A stretch of 11,027 nucleotides of DNA from Gammaproteobacteria bacterium. Lineage in GTDB: Bacteria > Pseudomonadota > Gammaproteobacteria > GCA-001735895. The DNA lies in the NCBI GenBank assembly GCA_029882955.1, contig JAOUJX010000104.1, positions 1 through 11,027 of the forward strand, written 5' to 3'. Below are positions 1-7,351 of the stretch, one piece after another (the first letter of the stretch is position 1; each line of letters starts with the position of its first letter). A program made the translations under genes and the position numbers. The notes under the pieces are model-generated. The model saw only the letters and a list, made by a program, of their open reading frames with translations, made no database searches and had not been told where the DNA came from.

Positions 1-282
1 ATGCCACGGAGCCTGATCCAAACTCTGGTGCAGAGCGCCCGTCTCGCAGGACCGGGTACATTCGCCGCAGAAAACACATTCACCATGATTGAAATCTATA
101 ACTGGTATTCGGCCACGACCAAACTCAATTATCCGGGTCGGGCATTTTTCCAGGCAGTTTCCACAACTATTACAGGTGGATCTGAATGCCATTTCTGGAA
201 GAGACCATGGCGGTCGGATAGGTCGGCTTCGACCACTGATATCACCACTTAATAATTCCGACCTACTAATATTTAAACCCAC
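1..282 (-). CDS. napF: NapF-like ferredoxin-type protein, partial (3' end beyond left edge)
   Basis: Iron-sulfur protein of the periplasmic nitrate reductase (Nap) system; NapF is cytoplasmic and is thought to help mature or feed electrons to NapA. The 94 visible residues read without a stop from a GTG at 282. The N-terminus has the family pattern: a short Ser/Arg stretch (ISRSELL, residues 5-11), RPPW at 23-26, then two [4Fe-4S] motifs of the form CxxCxxCxxxC at Cys37/40/43/47 and Cys69/72/75/79. Complete NapF is about 160 residues, so the later cluster motifs lie outside the window. An in-frame TAA upstream excludes an earlier start, and GTG is the only standard start before the conserved region; AAGGGG at 294-299 is a plausible ribosome site 11 bases upstream. 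It follows an FNR-type promoter, which fits nap control. Other dicluster ferredoxins are possible, but RPPW plus the spacing favour NapF. The plus-strand ORF over the same bases is a shadow. Confidence 0.85.
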   Translation of the reverse strand, partial: MGLNISRSELLSGDISGRSRPIRPPWSLPEMAFRSTCNSCGNCLEKCPTRIIEFGRGRIPVIDFNHGECVFCGECTRSCETGALHQSLDQAPWH

Positions 283-311
283 TAACCAGCTTTCCCCTTA
301 CTCATAGGTCT

Positions 312-317
312 AATATA
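312..317 (-). promoter_or_regulatory. -10 element of the napF promoter
   Basis: The minus strand reads TATATT here (consensus TATAAT, 5 of 6). It predicts a transcript start near 304-305 and a leader of about 22 bases before the GTG at 282. No good -35 hexamer is present; the FNR-type palindrome covers that position, as in class II activator-dependent promoters. Confidence 0.55.
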
Positions 318-338
318 GAACAAGTTGGAGAAAAGGCA

Positions 339-352
339 TTGATTATTATCAA
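339..352 (-). promoter_or_regulatory. FNR/Anr-type binding site upstream of napF
   Basis: TTGATTATTATCAA on the plus strand reads TTGATAATAATCAA on the minus strand, an exact match to the FNR consensus TTGAT-N4-ATCAA. Its centre (345.5) lies 41.5 bases from about position 304, the expected class II activator position for the -10 element at 312-317. FNR activates nap operons in enterobacteria and its homologues do so in other proteobacteria. DNR/CRP-family regulators share this motif, so the exact regulator is inferred. Confidence 0.8.
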
Positions 353-403
353 TAATAATTAAAATAAAGTCAGGTTATTTTTCTGGTCCCATCTATTGGC
401 TTA

Positions 404-1246
404 TTAGTCGAGTAAACTTGCCCAGTAAGCGGCAAACTGAAATGCAATTCGACCGCTACGCGAACCTCGAGAGGTGGCAAAGCGAAGTGCCTCGGCGCGA
501 GCGGTTTCATCCATTTCGAGTTGCCGGGTGTTCAGGGTTTGTTCTACCACAGCAAGATACTGATCCTGTGTGAAGGGATGAAATGATAGCCAGAGACCAA
601 AGCGGTCTGACAGGGATACTTTTTCCTCAATGCTATCGCTCGGATGCAGTTGTCCATCGACCATGGTGCTGTCCAGATTATCCTGCATGCTTTCGGGCAT
701 TAAATGTCTGCGATTAGATGTGGCATAAATAATGACATTGTCGGGTTGTGGTTGCAGCGAGCCTTCGAGGCAGGCTTTCAGCGCTTTATATGAATCATCA
801 TTAGATTCGAACGATAAATCATCGAGGTAGATAATAAATTTTCTACTGTCCTTACTGAGTCTACTGATAATCTTAAATAGTTGATCCGTAGCTGTTTTTG
901 GGATTTCGACGACACACAGTTTTTGATCAATGAAAGTATTGAGCTGGGCTTTTATTAACGAAGACTTACCGGTTCCGCGGGCGCCCCAGAGCAAGGCATT
1001 GTTGGCTGGTTTTCCTGAGACAAACTGTGCCGTATTGCGGGTCATCAGGTTGATTTGGCGGTCCAGATGTAATAAATCAGATTGATCGACGCGGTCGAAA
1101 TTGGCGATGCCTTCCAGCCCCGCATCGCTCCAGCGATAGGCCTGGTACTGGTCACTGGTTTCGATGCTGGAGGTTGCCGGGATTAATCGGTCGACACGGT
1201 CTAGCAGAGCATCGAGGCGATTGAACAACTTTTCTGTTTCTGACAT
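404..1246 (-). CDS. DUF815-family AAA+ ATPase
   Basis: A 280-residue cytoplasmic P-loop ATPase of the DUF815 family; its cellular role is not established. Seen in the sequence: a Walker A motif GARGTGKSS at residues 88-96, a Walker B IIYLDD at 138-143, a sensor-1-like strand ending YATSN at 174-178, then RRHL at 179-182, DRFG at 214-217 (arginine-finger region) and a C-terminal GSRSGR segment at 261-266 resembling sensor 2. Length and motif order suit a complete family member. The ATG is three bases after the ettA stop, with GGAAG at 1255-1259 eight bases upstream, so the two genes are probably cotranscribed and translationally coupled. There is no signal peptide or membrane segment. The family assignment is firm; any link to ribosome function through ettA would be inference from position only. 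Confidence 0.85.
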   Translation of the reverse strand: MSETEKLFNRLDALLDRVDRLIPATSSIETSDQYQAYRWSDAGLEGIANFDRVDQSDLLHLDRQINLMTRNTAQFVSGKPANNALLWGARGTGKSSLIKAQLNTFIDQKLCVVEIPKTATDQLFKIISRLSKDSRKFIIYLDDLSFESNDDSYKALKACLEGSLQPQPDNVIIYATSNRRHLMPESMQDNLDSTMVDGQLHPSDSIEEKVSLSDRFGLWLSFHPFTQDQYLAVVEQTLNTRQLEMDETARAEALRFATSRGSRSGRIAFQFAAYWASLLD

Positions 1247-1249
1247 GGT

Positions 1250-2917
1250 TTAGACTTCCAGCTTCTTATATTTAATGCGATGCGGCTGATCGGCATCCTG
1301 ACCCATACGCTGCTTACGATGGGCCTCATATTCAGAGTAGTTGCCTTCGTAAGCATAGACCTGGCTGTCACCCTCGAATGCCAGAATATGCGTGGCGATA
1401 CGGTCGAGGAACCAGCGATCGTGAGAAATAACAACGACGCAGCCGGGGAACTCGAGAATTGCATCTTCCAGTGCACGCAAAGTTTCGACATCAAGATCGT
1501 TAGTGGGCTCATCGAGTAAGAGCAGGTTACCACCGCTTTTTAATAGCTTAGCGAGATGCAGTCGATTACGTTCACCGCCGGATAAATCTTTGACGAATTT
1601 CTGTTGCGAGGCTCCGCGGAAATTAAAGCGCGAAACGTAGGCGCGCGACGGGATGGAGTAGTTACCGACGATAATATTGTCGAGTCCGTCGGATAATTCT
1701 TCCCAGATAGTTTTACTGCCGTCGAGGTCTTCACGTGACTGGTCGACGTAGGATATCTGTACCGTCTCGCCGATCTGCAAGCTACCTTGGTCTAGCGTCT
1801 CCTGGCCGACCATGATTTTAAACAGGGTTGATTTACCGGCACCATTGGGGCCAATTATTCCTACTATGCCACCACGAGGCAGTTTAAATTCAAGATCCTG
1901 GTAAAGTAATTTGTCACCATAAGATTTTTTACCACCTTCAATTTCGACAACTACATCGCCGAGTCTGGGGCCGGGGGGAATATAAAGCTCACTGGTTTCG
2001 GAACGTTTCTGGTAATCCTGTGAAGACAGTTCTTCGAATCGCTTCAATCGAGCCTTACTTTTTGACTGCCGTCCCTTCGGATTTGAATTAACCCATTCGA
2101 GCTCAGCCTTCATAGACTTCACCCGGGCTTTCTCCGAACGCTCTTCGTGTTCGAGGCGCTTTTGTTTTTGATCGAGCCAGGATGAATAATTGCCTTCCCA
2201 GGGAATACCATGACCGCGGTCGAGTTCCAGTATCCAGCCCGCTACATTGTCGAGAAAGTAGCGATCGTGGGTGACGGCGACTACGGTGCCGGGAAAATCC
2301 TGTAAAAATCGTTCCAGCCAGGCCACTGATTCAGCGTCGAGATGGTTGGTCGGTTCGTCCAGAATTAACATGTCGGGATTCGATAACAATAACTGGCACA
2401 GGGCTACACGGCGTTTCTCACCACCGGACAGGTTTTCGACGGCCGCATCCCAGGGCGGCAGGCGTAACGCATCGGCAGCGATTTCGAGCTTGCGGTCGAG
2501 TTCCCAGGCGCCGGCATTATCTATTTTTTCCTGTAGTTCCGCCTGCTCCGTCATCAATTGGTCGAAGTCGGCATCGGGTTCGGCGAACGCTGCGCTGACT
2601 TCATTGAATCGATCGAGAACGGCTTTGGTATCCGCCACACCAAGTTCGACATTACCACGTACATCAAGGTTACTATCAAGTACGGGTTCCTGGGGTAAGT
2701 AACCGATTTTGGTACCCGCCTGCGGACGAGCCTCACCATTAAATTCTGTGTCGACTCCGGCCATGATGCGTAGCAAGGTCGATTTACCGGCGCCGTTATA
2801 GCCGAGTACGCCTATCTTGGCACCGGGGAAAAAATTAAGTGAAATGTCTTTGAGAATTTCAGTCTGTGGCGGTACGACTTTACTCACACCGCTCATGGTA
2901 AATATATATTGAGCCAT
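1250..2917 (-). CDS. ettA: Energy-dependent translational throttle protein EttA (ABC-F ATPase)
   Basis: ABC-F protein that binds the ribosomal E site and gates the first elongation steps according to ATP/ADP status in E. coli. It is 555 residues, the same length as E. coli EttA. First nucleotide-binding domain: Walker A GYNGAGKST at 39-47, signature LSGGEKRR at 163-170, Walker B with Glu188 in DEPTNHLD, then THDRY. The arm-type insertion falls at roughly 95-140, and a charged interdomain linker (P-site tRNA interaction motif) at about 245-310. Second domain: GPNGAGKST at 356-364, LSGGERNR at 445-452, Glu470 in DEPTNDLD, then SHDRW. Glu188 and Glu470 match the catalytic glutamates studied in E. 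coli EttA. The ATG at 2917 gives the canonical MAQYIFTM N-terminus, although the ribosome site is weak. It leads the ettA-DUF815 pair and is divergent from sucA. Confidence 0.96.
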   Translation of the reverse strand: MAQYIFTMSGVSKVVPPQTEILKDISLNFFPGAKIGVLGYNGAGKSTLLRIMAGVDTEFNGEARPQAGTKIGYLPQEPVLDSNLDVRGNVELGVADTKAVLDRFNEVSAAFAEPDADFDQLMTEQAELQEKIDNAGAWELDRKLEIAADALRLPPWDAAVENLSGGEKRRVALCQLLLSNPDMLILDEPTNHLDAESVAWLERFLQDFPGTVVAVTHDRYFLDNVAGWILELDRGHGIPWEGNYSSWLDQKQKRLEHEERSEKARVKSMKAELEWVNSNPKGRQSKSKARLKRFEELSSQDYQKRSETSELYIPPGPRLGDVVVEIEGGKKSYGDKLLYQDLEFKLPRGGIVGIIGPNGAGKSTLFKIMVGQETLDQGSLQIGETVQISYVDQSREDLDGSKTIWEELSDGLDNIIVGNYSIPSRAYVSRFNFRGASQQKFVKDLSGGERNRLHLAKLLKSGGNLLLLDEPTNDLDVETLRALEDAILEFPGCVVVISHDRWFLDRIATHILAFEGDSQVYAYEGNYSEYEAHRKQRMGQDADQPHRIKYKKLEV

Positions 2918-2996
2918 TCAATCAGTTCCGAAAAAGGTTGGGGTATTCTAGCAGGGCTTTATAAATTAGGAATAGTTAGTGTTTTTTAGCTATATA

Positions 2997-3030
2997 TAAG
3001 AGTCTCATATATTGATATTGAAAACTCTTA
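2997..3030. repeat. Inverted repeat 1 in ettA-sucA region
   Basis: TAAGAGT at 2997-3003 is exactly complementary, in inverted orientation, to ACTCTTA at 3024-3030, with 20 bases between. It has no U-tract, so it does not look like an intrinsic terminator. It could be an operator or a chance dyad in AT-rich DNA. Confidence 0.4.
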
Positions 3031-3037
3031 TGGCTTT

Positions 3038-3076
3038 TCTATCGGCTATCAGGTCTTTTCGGTAATTGCCGATAGA
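3038..3076. repeat. Inverted repeat 2 in ettA-sucA region
   Basis: TCTATCGGC at 3038-3046 pairs perfectly with GCCGATAGA at 3068-3076 across 21 bases. Nested inside, TCGGTAATTGCCGA (3059-3072) is itself a near-perfect palindrome with one mismatched pair, so two alternative structures share the right arm. A regulator-binding dyad or a competing hairpin is possible; neither is shown. Confidence 0.45.
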
Positions 3077-3113
3077 TACGTTGTGAATTCCTTGTACAAT
3101 TGGCGCTAGCTAA

Positions 3114-3129
3114 AGCTGAAAGTTCAGCT
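3114..3129. repeat. Inverted repeat 3, compact dyad upstream of sucA
   Basis: AGCTGAA (3114-3120) and TTCAGCT (3123-3129) form a perfect seven-base dyad with only two bases between, a geometry typical of a dimeric repressor or activator site. TAGCT (3107-3111) and AGCTA (3126-3130) add a second overlapping inverted pair. It lies about 55 bases upstream of the sucA start. Confidence 0.45.
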
Positions 3130-3184
3130 ATTATTACGTTGATAAACTCTAAATAAAACAATTAGCTATAGTGAGACCCTAACA

Positions 3185-5998
3185 ATGAGCATGAAAAAAA
3201 TGCAGCAGGAAAGCTATCTTCAGGGTAGTAATGCTGTATTCATCGAAGAACTATATGGTCAATATCTCAGAGATGAGAAGAGTGTCGATGAAAACTGGCG
3301 AAACTGGTTCGCCGAATTAAAGAATGGCTCGTTAACCCCCGATCAGGATCATCTGGCAATTCAGGCGCAAATGAAGAGTGCTGTCCTGAATAAGGGCAAT
3401 GGTGCCAATCTGAATGTCAGTACTGCTCAGCACGAGCATCAGGTTAAGCAGGTCTCAGTATTACAGTTAATCAATGCCTATCGTATTAAGGGCCACCGAC
3501 GCTCTAAAATCGACCCTCTCGGTCAGCAGCAACATGACAAAACCAAAGATCTGACTCTGGAAGGACATGATCTCAATGAAACTGACCTGGATACGGTTTT
3601 TAATACGGGCTCTATGTATGGTGTCGGTGACCTTCCATTGCGAGAAATTGTAGAGCGTCTTGAAAAAACCTATTGCGGTACACTTGCTTCTGAATATATG
3701 TACATCGAAAACCTTGCGCAGAAGCGTTGGATACAGGAGCACCTCGAAACAACATTATCCACACCTGATTTTCGGGAAGGTCGCAGAAACCGAATTCTCG
3801 ACAGGATTATTGCCGCAGAAAATCTCGAAAAATATCTACACACTCGTTACATAGGGCAGAAACGTTTTTCGCTGGAAGGTGGCGAGTCACTAATTCCTCT
3901 ACTTGACCGAGTCGTTCAACAGGCGGGTGCTAACGAAACTCACGAAGTCGTGATTGGAATGGCTCACCGTGGTCGCCTGAATGTGCTTACTAATATATTC
4001 GGTAAGATGCCATCCGACCTTTTCGATGAATTCGAAGGTAAAATTGAATGGGATGATCGATACAACTACGACGTAAAATATCACCAGGGCTTCTCATCCG
4101 ATATCTATACCGATACCGGCCCTATACATCTGGCGCTGGCTTTCAATCCATCGCATCTTGAGATTGTCGACCCGGTCGTCGAAGGCTCGGTACGCGCCCG
4201 TCAGCACCGTTTTCGAGACCGTAAGACCAGGGGTGTATTGCCGATATTGATCCACGGTGATGCGGCTTTCGCCGGGCAGGGCGTGGTTATGGAAACCTTT
4301 AATATGTGTAAGACGCGAGGTTATAAGACTGGCGGTACGATTCATATAATAGTCAATAACCAGATCGGTTTTACAACCAGCAATCCCCGCGATGTGCGCT
4401 CGACGCTTTACTGCACCGAAATCGCGCGAATGATTCAGGCGCCGATATTCCATGTCAATGGTGATGATCCGGAAGCCTGCGTTTTCATAGCCGAACTGGC
4501 TGTACAATTTCGCGAAAAATTCCAGCAGGACGTCGTCATCGATATGATTTGCTATCGACGTTACGGGCATAACGAAGCGGATGAGCCTGCGGTGACGCAG
4601 CCGAAAATGTATGAATTGATTCGTAATCACCCACGCCTGGTAGATTTACATGCACAAAAACTAATCGATGAAGGTTTCACCACCCGGGAAAAAGTCGATC
4701 AAATGGTCGCCGATTATCGTAAGGCGGTAGAGCAGGGTGGTGGCGTTGCGCTCAATGTTACTTCGGGTCTGGAGGCGACATCGGCTCGAGACTGGGCTGG
4801 TTTCGACAAGGGAGATGTCAATAACGTCGGTGCCGAGCAAACCCGGATTAGTCAGGAAACGGTACAACGCCTGGGTAAAAAAATGATGACGATACCGGAA
4901 GGCTTTCAGTTGCATCACCGGGTGCGGAAAATCATGGAAAGTCGTCAAAAAATGCTGGATGGAGAAATATTCTGTGACTGGGGGTTTGCAGAAACCCTGT
5001 CCTATGCCTCTTTACTTGACGATGATTACTCAATCCGATTGTCTGGCCAGGATTGCGAACGCGGAACATTCTTCCATCGTCACGCTGCCTTACATGACCA
5101 GAATTCCGGGAAAATTTATAAACCACTAAAGCATTTAGATGATAATCAACCTCGATTTGAAGTTATCAATTCTTTCCTTTCAGAAGAGGCGGTACTTGGT
5201 TTTGAATATGGTTATTCTTCTACCGATCCTAAAACCCTGGTGATCTGGGAAGCTCAATTTGGTGACTTTGCCAATGGTGCTCAGGTAGTTATTGACCAAT
5301 TCATCAGTTCCGGTGAAATGAAGTGGGGCCGCTTAAGCAGCCTGGTAATGTTGCTTCCGCACGGCTACGAAGGCCAGGGGCCAGAGCACTCATCGGCTCG
5401 TGTGGAGCGATACTTACAACTTTGCGCACAACATAATATGCGCGTGGTGATACCAACCTTACCCTCGCAAATATTCCATTTGCTACGCACACAAATGATG
5501 TGTAAATTTCGAAAGCCGTTGATCATAATGAGCCCGAAAAGTCTTTTACGCCACGAGTCGGCAGTATCGCCATTAAGCTCGTTTAGTGAAGGGGAATTTC
5601 AGAAAGTTATTCCCGAAACCGATGAAGTCGATGATTCGAAAGTGAAACGAATAATCCTCTGTTGCGGCAAAATATATTACAAACTACATGAAGTCCGTCA
5701 TCAAAAATACGATCACAGTACAGCGATTGTACGGGTCGAGCAGCTTTATCCATTTCCCAGGGGCGATTTGAAGGAAATCCATCACAGATATCCAAACCTG
5801 GAAACCGTGGTCTGGTGTCAGGATGAGCCTCGTAATCAGGGGGCCTGGCGTGAATTTAAAAGCCGTCTGAATGAAACCTTTGCGCCTCTGCCGGTTCGAT
5901 ATGCAGGACGAATATCGTCTGCCTCGACAGCCGTGGGGTATATGTCATTGCATCTTGAGCAGGAAACGAAGTTGGTAAAAGATGCATTCGAAATGTGA
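3185..5998 (+). CDS. sucA: 2-oxoglutarate dehydrogenase E1 component
   Basis: Thiamine-diphosphate-dependent decarboxylase of the TCA-cycle 2-oxoglutarate dehydrogenase complex; it transfers the succinyl group to the lipoyl arm of SucB. 937 residues, close to E. coli SucA (933). In order: the N-terminal helix with SYLQGSNAVFIEELYGQYL (about 9-27) that in homologues docks on the E2 core; AHRGRLN at 260-266; YHQGFSSD at 299-306; FNPSHLE at 320-326; the diphosphate/Mg-binding region HGDAAFAGQG from 357 to NNQIGFTT near 391-398; and the C-terminal transketolase-like half with HGYEGQGPEHSS from 726. His261, His300 and His726 appear to be the counterparts of E. coli His260, His298 and His729. The start at 3185 gives MSMKKM; the ATG at 3191 is a possible alternative, and neither has a strong ribosome site. 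sucB follows 107 bases downstream. Confidence 0.97.
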   Translation: MSMKKMQQESYLQGSNAVFIEELYGQYLRDEKSVDENWRNWFAELKNGSLTPDQDHLAIQAQMKSAVLNKGNGANLNVSTAQHEHQVKQVSVLQLINAYRIKGHRRSKIDPLGQQQHDKTKDLTLEGHDLNETDLDTVFNTGSMYGVGDLPLREIVERLEKTYCGTLASEYMYIENLAQKRWIQEHLETTLSTPDFREGRRNRILDRIIAAENLEKYLHTRYIGQKRFSLEGGESLIPLLDRVVQQAGANETHEVVIGMAHRGRLNVLTNIFGKMPSDLFDEFEGKIEWDDRYNYDVKYHQGFSSDIYTDTGPIHLALAFNPSHLEIVDPVVEGSVRARQHRFRDRKTRGVLPILIHGDAAFAGQGVVMETFNMCKTRGYKTGGTIHIIVNNQIGFTTSNPRDVRSTLYCTEIARMIQAPIFHVNGDDPEACVFIAELAVQFREKFQQDVVIDMICYRRYGHNEADEPAVTQPKMYELIRNHPRLVDLHAQKLIDEGFTTREKVDQMVADYRKAVEQGGGVALNVTSGLEATSARDWAGFDKGDVNNVGAEQTRISQETVQRLGKKMMTIPEGFQLHHRVRKIMESRQKMLDGEIFCDWGFAETLSYASLLDDDYSIRLSGQDCERGTFFHRHAALHDQNSGKIYKPLKHLDDNQPRFEVINSFLSEEAVLGFEYGYSSTDPKTLVIWEAQFGDFANGAQVVIDQFISSGEMKWGRLSSLVMLLPHGYEGQGPEHSSARVERYLQLCAQHNMRVVIPTLPSQIFHLLRTQMMCKFRKPLIIMSPKSLLRHESAVSPLSSFSEGEFQKVIPETDEVDDSKVKRIILCCGKIYYKLHEVRHQKYDHSTAIVRVEQLYPFPRGDLKEIHHRYPNLETVVWCQDEPRNQGAWREFKSRLNETFAPLPVRYAGRISSASTAVGYMSLHLEQETKLVKDAFEM

Positions 5999-6105
5999 CA
6001 GATATAAACACGTAACTTTATTTAATTAAGATAATGGCAATAGGCTGGTCGAGACATTATTGTCCAGTCAGATTTTAACCTTGACAAAAAACACTGGAGC
6101 ACATC
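5999..6105 (+). promoter_or_regulatory. sucA-sucB spacer with weak stem-loop
   Basis: This 107-base spacer is AT-rich. An imperfect stem pairs 6043-6050 with 6062-6069 (one mismatch, one G-T pair, 11-base loop); with no T-run after it, an mRNA processing or stability element is more likely than a terminator. GGAG at 6096-6099, six bases before the ATG, is the clear ribosome site for sucB. Confidence 0.35.
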
Positions 6106-7293
6106 ATGCAGGTTGAACTTAAAGTTCCTGTATTACCCGAATCGGTTACTGAAGGCACTCTCGGGGATTGGCATAAGAAAGTCGGTGATTTTGTCGCCGC
6201 AGACGAAAACGTTGTTGACCTGGAAACCGATAAAGTTGTGCTCGAAATCGTAGCTGCATCGCCTGGAATTATAGAGTCTATTGCTTACGAATCGGGCGAT
6301 ACGGTTCAAGACGGCGATATACTGGCGATCATCAATACAGATATACCTGCGACCGAGACGGCTGCCTCAGATGTTGACGAAGATAAAGCTTCTACTTCGG
6401 CTAGTAAAGCCAGCCCATCGGTTCGCAAAATGATTAATGAAAATGATTTGTCGGCTGACGATATTAGCGCCAGTGGTAAGAAGGGCGCAATTTTGAAAGA
6501 AGACGTACAGCAGTATCTTGATCAAAAAGCACCACCACCTGCGTCAGCAGTTACCAATGCTACCCCTGCGGTTGCTCCAGCGCCTGCTGGAAGTCGAAAT
6601 GATCGGCGTGTACCTATGAGTCGGCTGCGGTCTAAAATCGCTGAACGACTCAAACAGGCCCAGAATACAGCGGCCATGTTAACGACTTTCAACGAAGTTA
6701 ACTTAAAGCCGATGATGGATGCGCGAACAAGTTATAAGGATGCCTTCGAAAAAACTCATGGCGTGAAGTTAGGTATGATGTCTTTTTTCACCAAGGCATC
6801 GGTTGAAGCGTTAAAGCGTTTCCCTGCTGTCAACGCTTCTATCGATGGTGACGATATTGTCTATCACGATTATTTCGACGTTGGCATTGCAGTCAGCTCC
6901 GACCGTGGACTGGTTGTGCCGGTTTTACGCGATGCTGATCGACTCAGTTACGCCGATGTTGAGAAAGAAATCCGTTCAATGGGTGAGCGGGCGCAGGCAG
7001 GAAAGCTTGGTATCGATGAATTAACGGGTGGTACTTTCAGCATTACCAATGGGGGAATCTTTGGCTCTATGCTATCGACGCCTATATTAAACCCGCCTCA
7101 AAGTGCCATTCTCGGTATGCATTCGATTCAGCAACGACCAGTTGTTATCGATGGCGAAATAGTTGCGCGCCCTATGATGTACCTCGCGCTGACTTATGAT
7201 CATCGTATTGTCGATGGAAGAGAAGCCGTGCAATTTCTGGTGGCTATTAAAAATGCCCTGGAAGACCCGACCCGGCTACTGTTAGGAGTTTAA
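6106..7293 (+). CDS. sucB: Dihydrolipoamide succinyltransferase, E2 component of 2-oxoglutarate dehydrogenase
   Basis: Core of the 2-oxoglutarate dehydrogenase complex; it moves the succinyl group from its lipoyl arm to coenzyme A. 395 residues (E. coli SucB 405). The lipoyl domain spans about 1-78 with the modified lysine Lys43 in ETDKVV. A Ser/Ala/Asp linker is followed by the peripheral subunit-binding domain at about 103-138 (SPSVRKMI to QQYL), a Pro/Ala-rich hinge at about 142-163, and the catalytic acyltransferase domain from about 166 to the end. The active-site motif YDHRIVDGREA carries His366 and Asp370. RVPMSRLRSKIAERL at 168-182 is the usual start of the catalytic domain. The ribosome site GGAG is six bases upstream of the ATG. 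It is probably cotranscribed with sucA. No E3 (lpd) or sucCD follows; the next gene is convergent. Confidence 0.96.
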   Translation: MQVELKVPVLPESVTEGTLGDWHKKVGDFVAADENVVDLETDKVVLEIVAASPGIIESIAYESGDTVQDGDILAIINTDIPATETAASDVDEDKASTSASKASPSVRKMINENDLSADDISASGKKGAILKEDVQQYLDQKAPPPASAVTNATPAVAPAPAGSRNDRRVPMSRLRSKIAERLKQAQNTAAMLTTFNEVNLKPMMDARTSYKDAFEKTHGVKLGMMSFFTKASVEALKRFPAVNASIDGDDIVYHDYFDVGIAVSSDRGLVVPVLRDADRLSYADVEKEIRSMGERAQAGKLGIDELTGGTFSITNGGIFGSMLSTPILNPPQSAILGMHSIQQRPVVIDGEIVARPMMYLALTYDHRIVDGREAVQFLVAIKNALEDPTRLLLGV

Positions 7294-7311
7294 AATTACC
7301 TTAATGTGTCA

Positions 7312-7344
7312 GTTCCAAATCCTGGTATTAAATGGGGTTGGAGC
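7312..7344. terminator. Possible stem-loop between convergent sucB and DUF1631 gene
   Basis: In the 58-base gap after sucB, bases 7312-7322 can pair with 7334-7344 (11 positions with one A-G mismatch and two G-T pairs on the plus-strand RNA; 11-base loop). The T-rich stretch after it on the plus strand is interrupted, so this is a weak candidate terminator at best. Confidence 0.25.
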
Positions 7345-7351
7345 AGATCGG

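Larger units (their letters stand above)
2918..3184. promoter_or_regulatory. Divergent ettA/sucA intergenic region
   Basis: AT-rich, 267 bases, and must hold the start signals for both genes. The minus strand has a possible -10 TAGAAT (plus-strand 2944-2949) for ettA but no good -35 at 16-18 bases. On the plus side TACAAT (3095-3100) and TATAGT (3167-3172) resemble -10 elements, again without a properly spaced -35; TTGATA at 3139 is 22 bases from TATAGT. sucA may therefore rely on an activator. Three perfect inverted repeats, listed separately, are the most striking content. No small gene is evident. Confidence 0.6.

Noticed and set aside
1..252. Plus-strand 83-codon ORF at the left edge
   Set aside because: The opposite strand encodes two classic CxxCxxCxxxC ferredoxin motifs with the NapF RPPW element; the plus-strand frame has no recognisable features and is a shadow.
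2271..2702. Plus-strand 143-codon ORF inside ettA
   Set aside because: It lies wholly antisense to the conserved first ATPase domain of EttA and its Ser/Arg-rich translation is typical of a shadow frame.
4094..4630. Minus-strand 178-codon ORF inside sucA
   Set aside because: It is antisense to the catalytic thiamine-diphosphate region of SucA, with no recognisable domain or ribosome site of its own.
6081..6086. Exact TTGACA as an internal -35 for sucB
   Set aside because: The spacing would place the -10 at or over the sucB ribosome site and start codon, with no TATAAT-like hexamer there.
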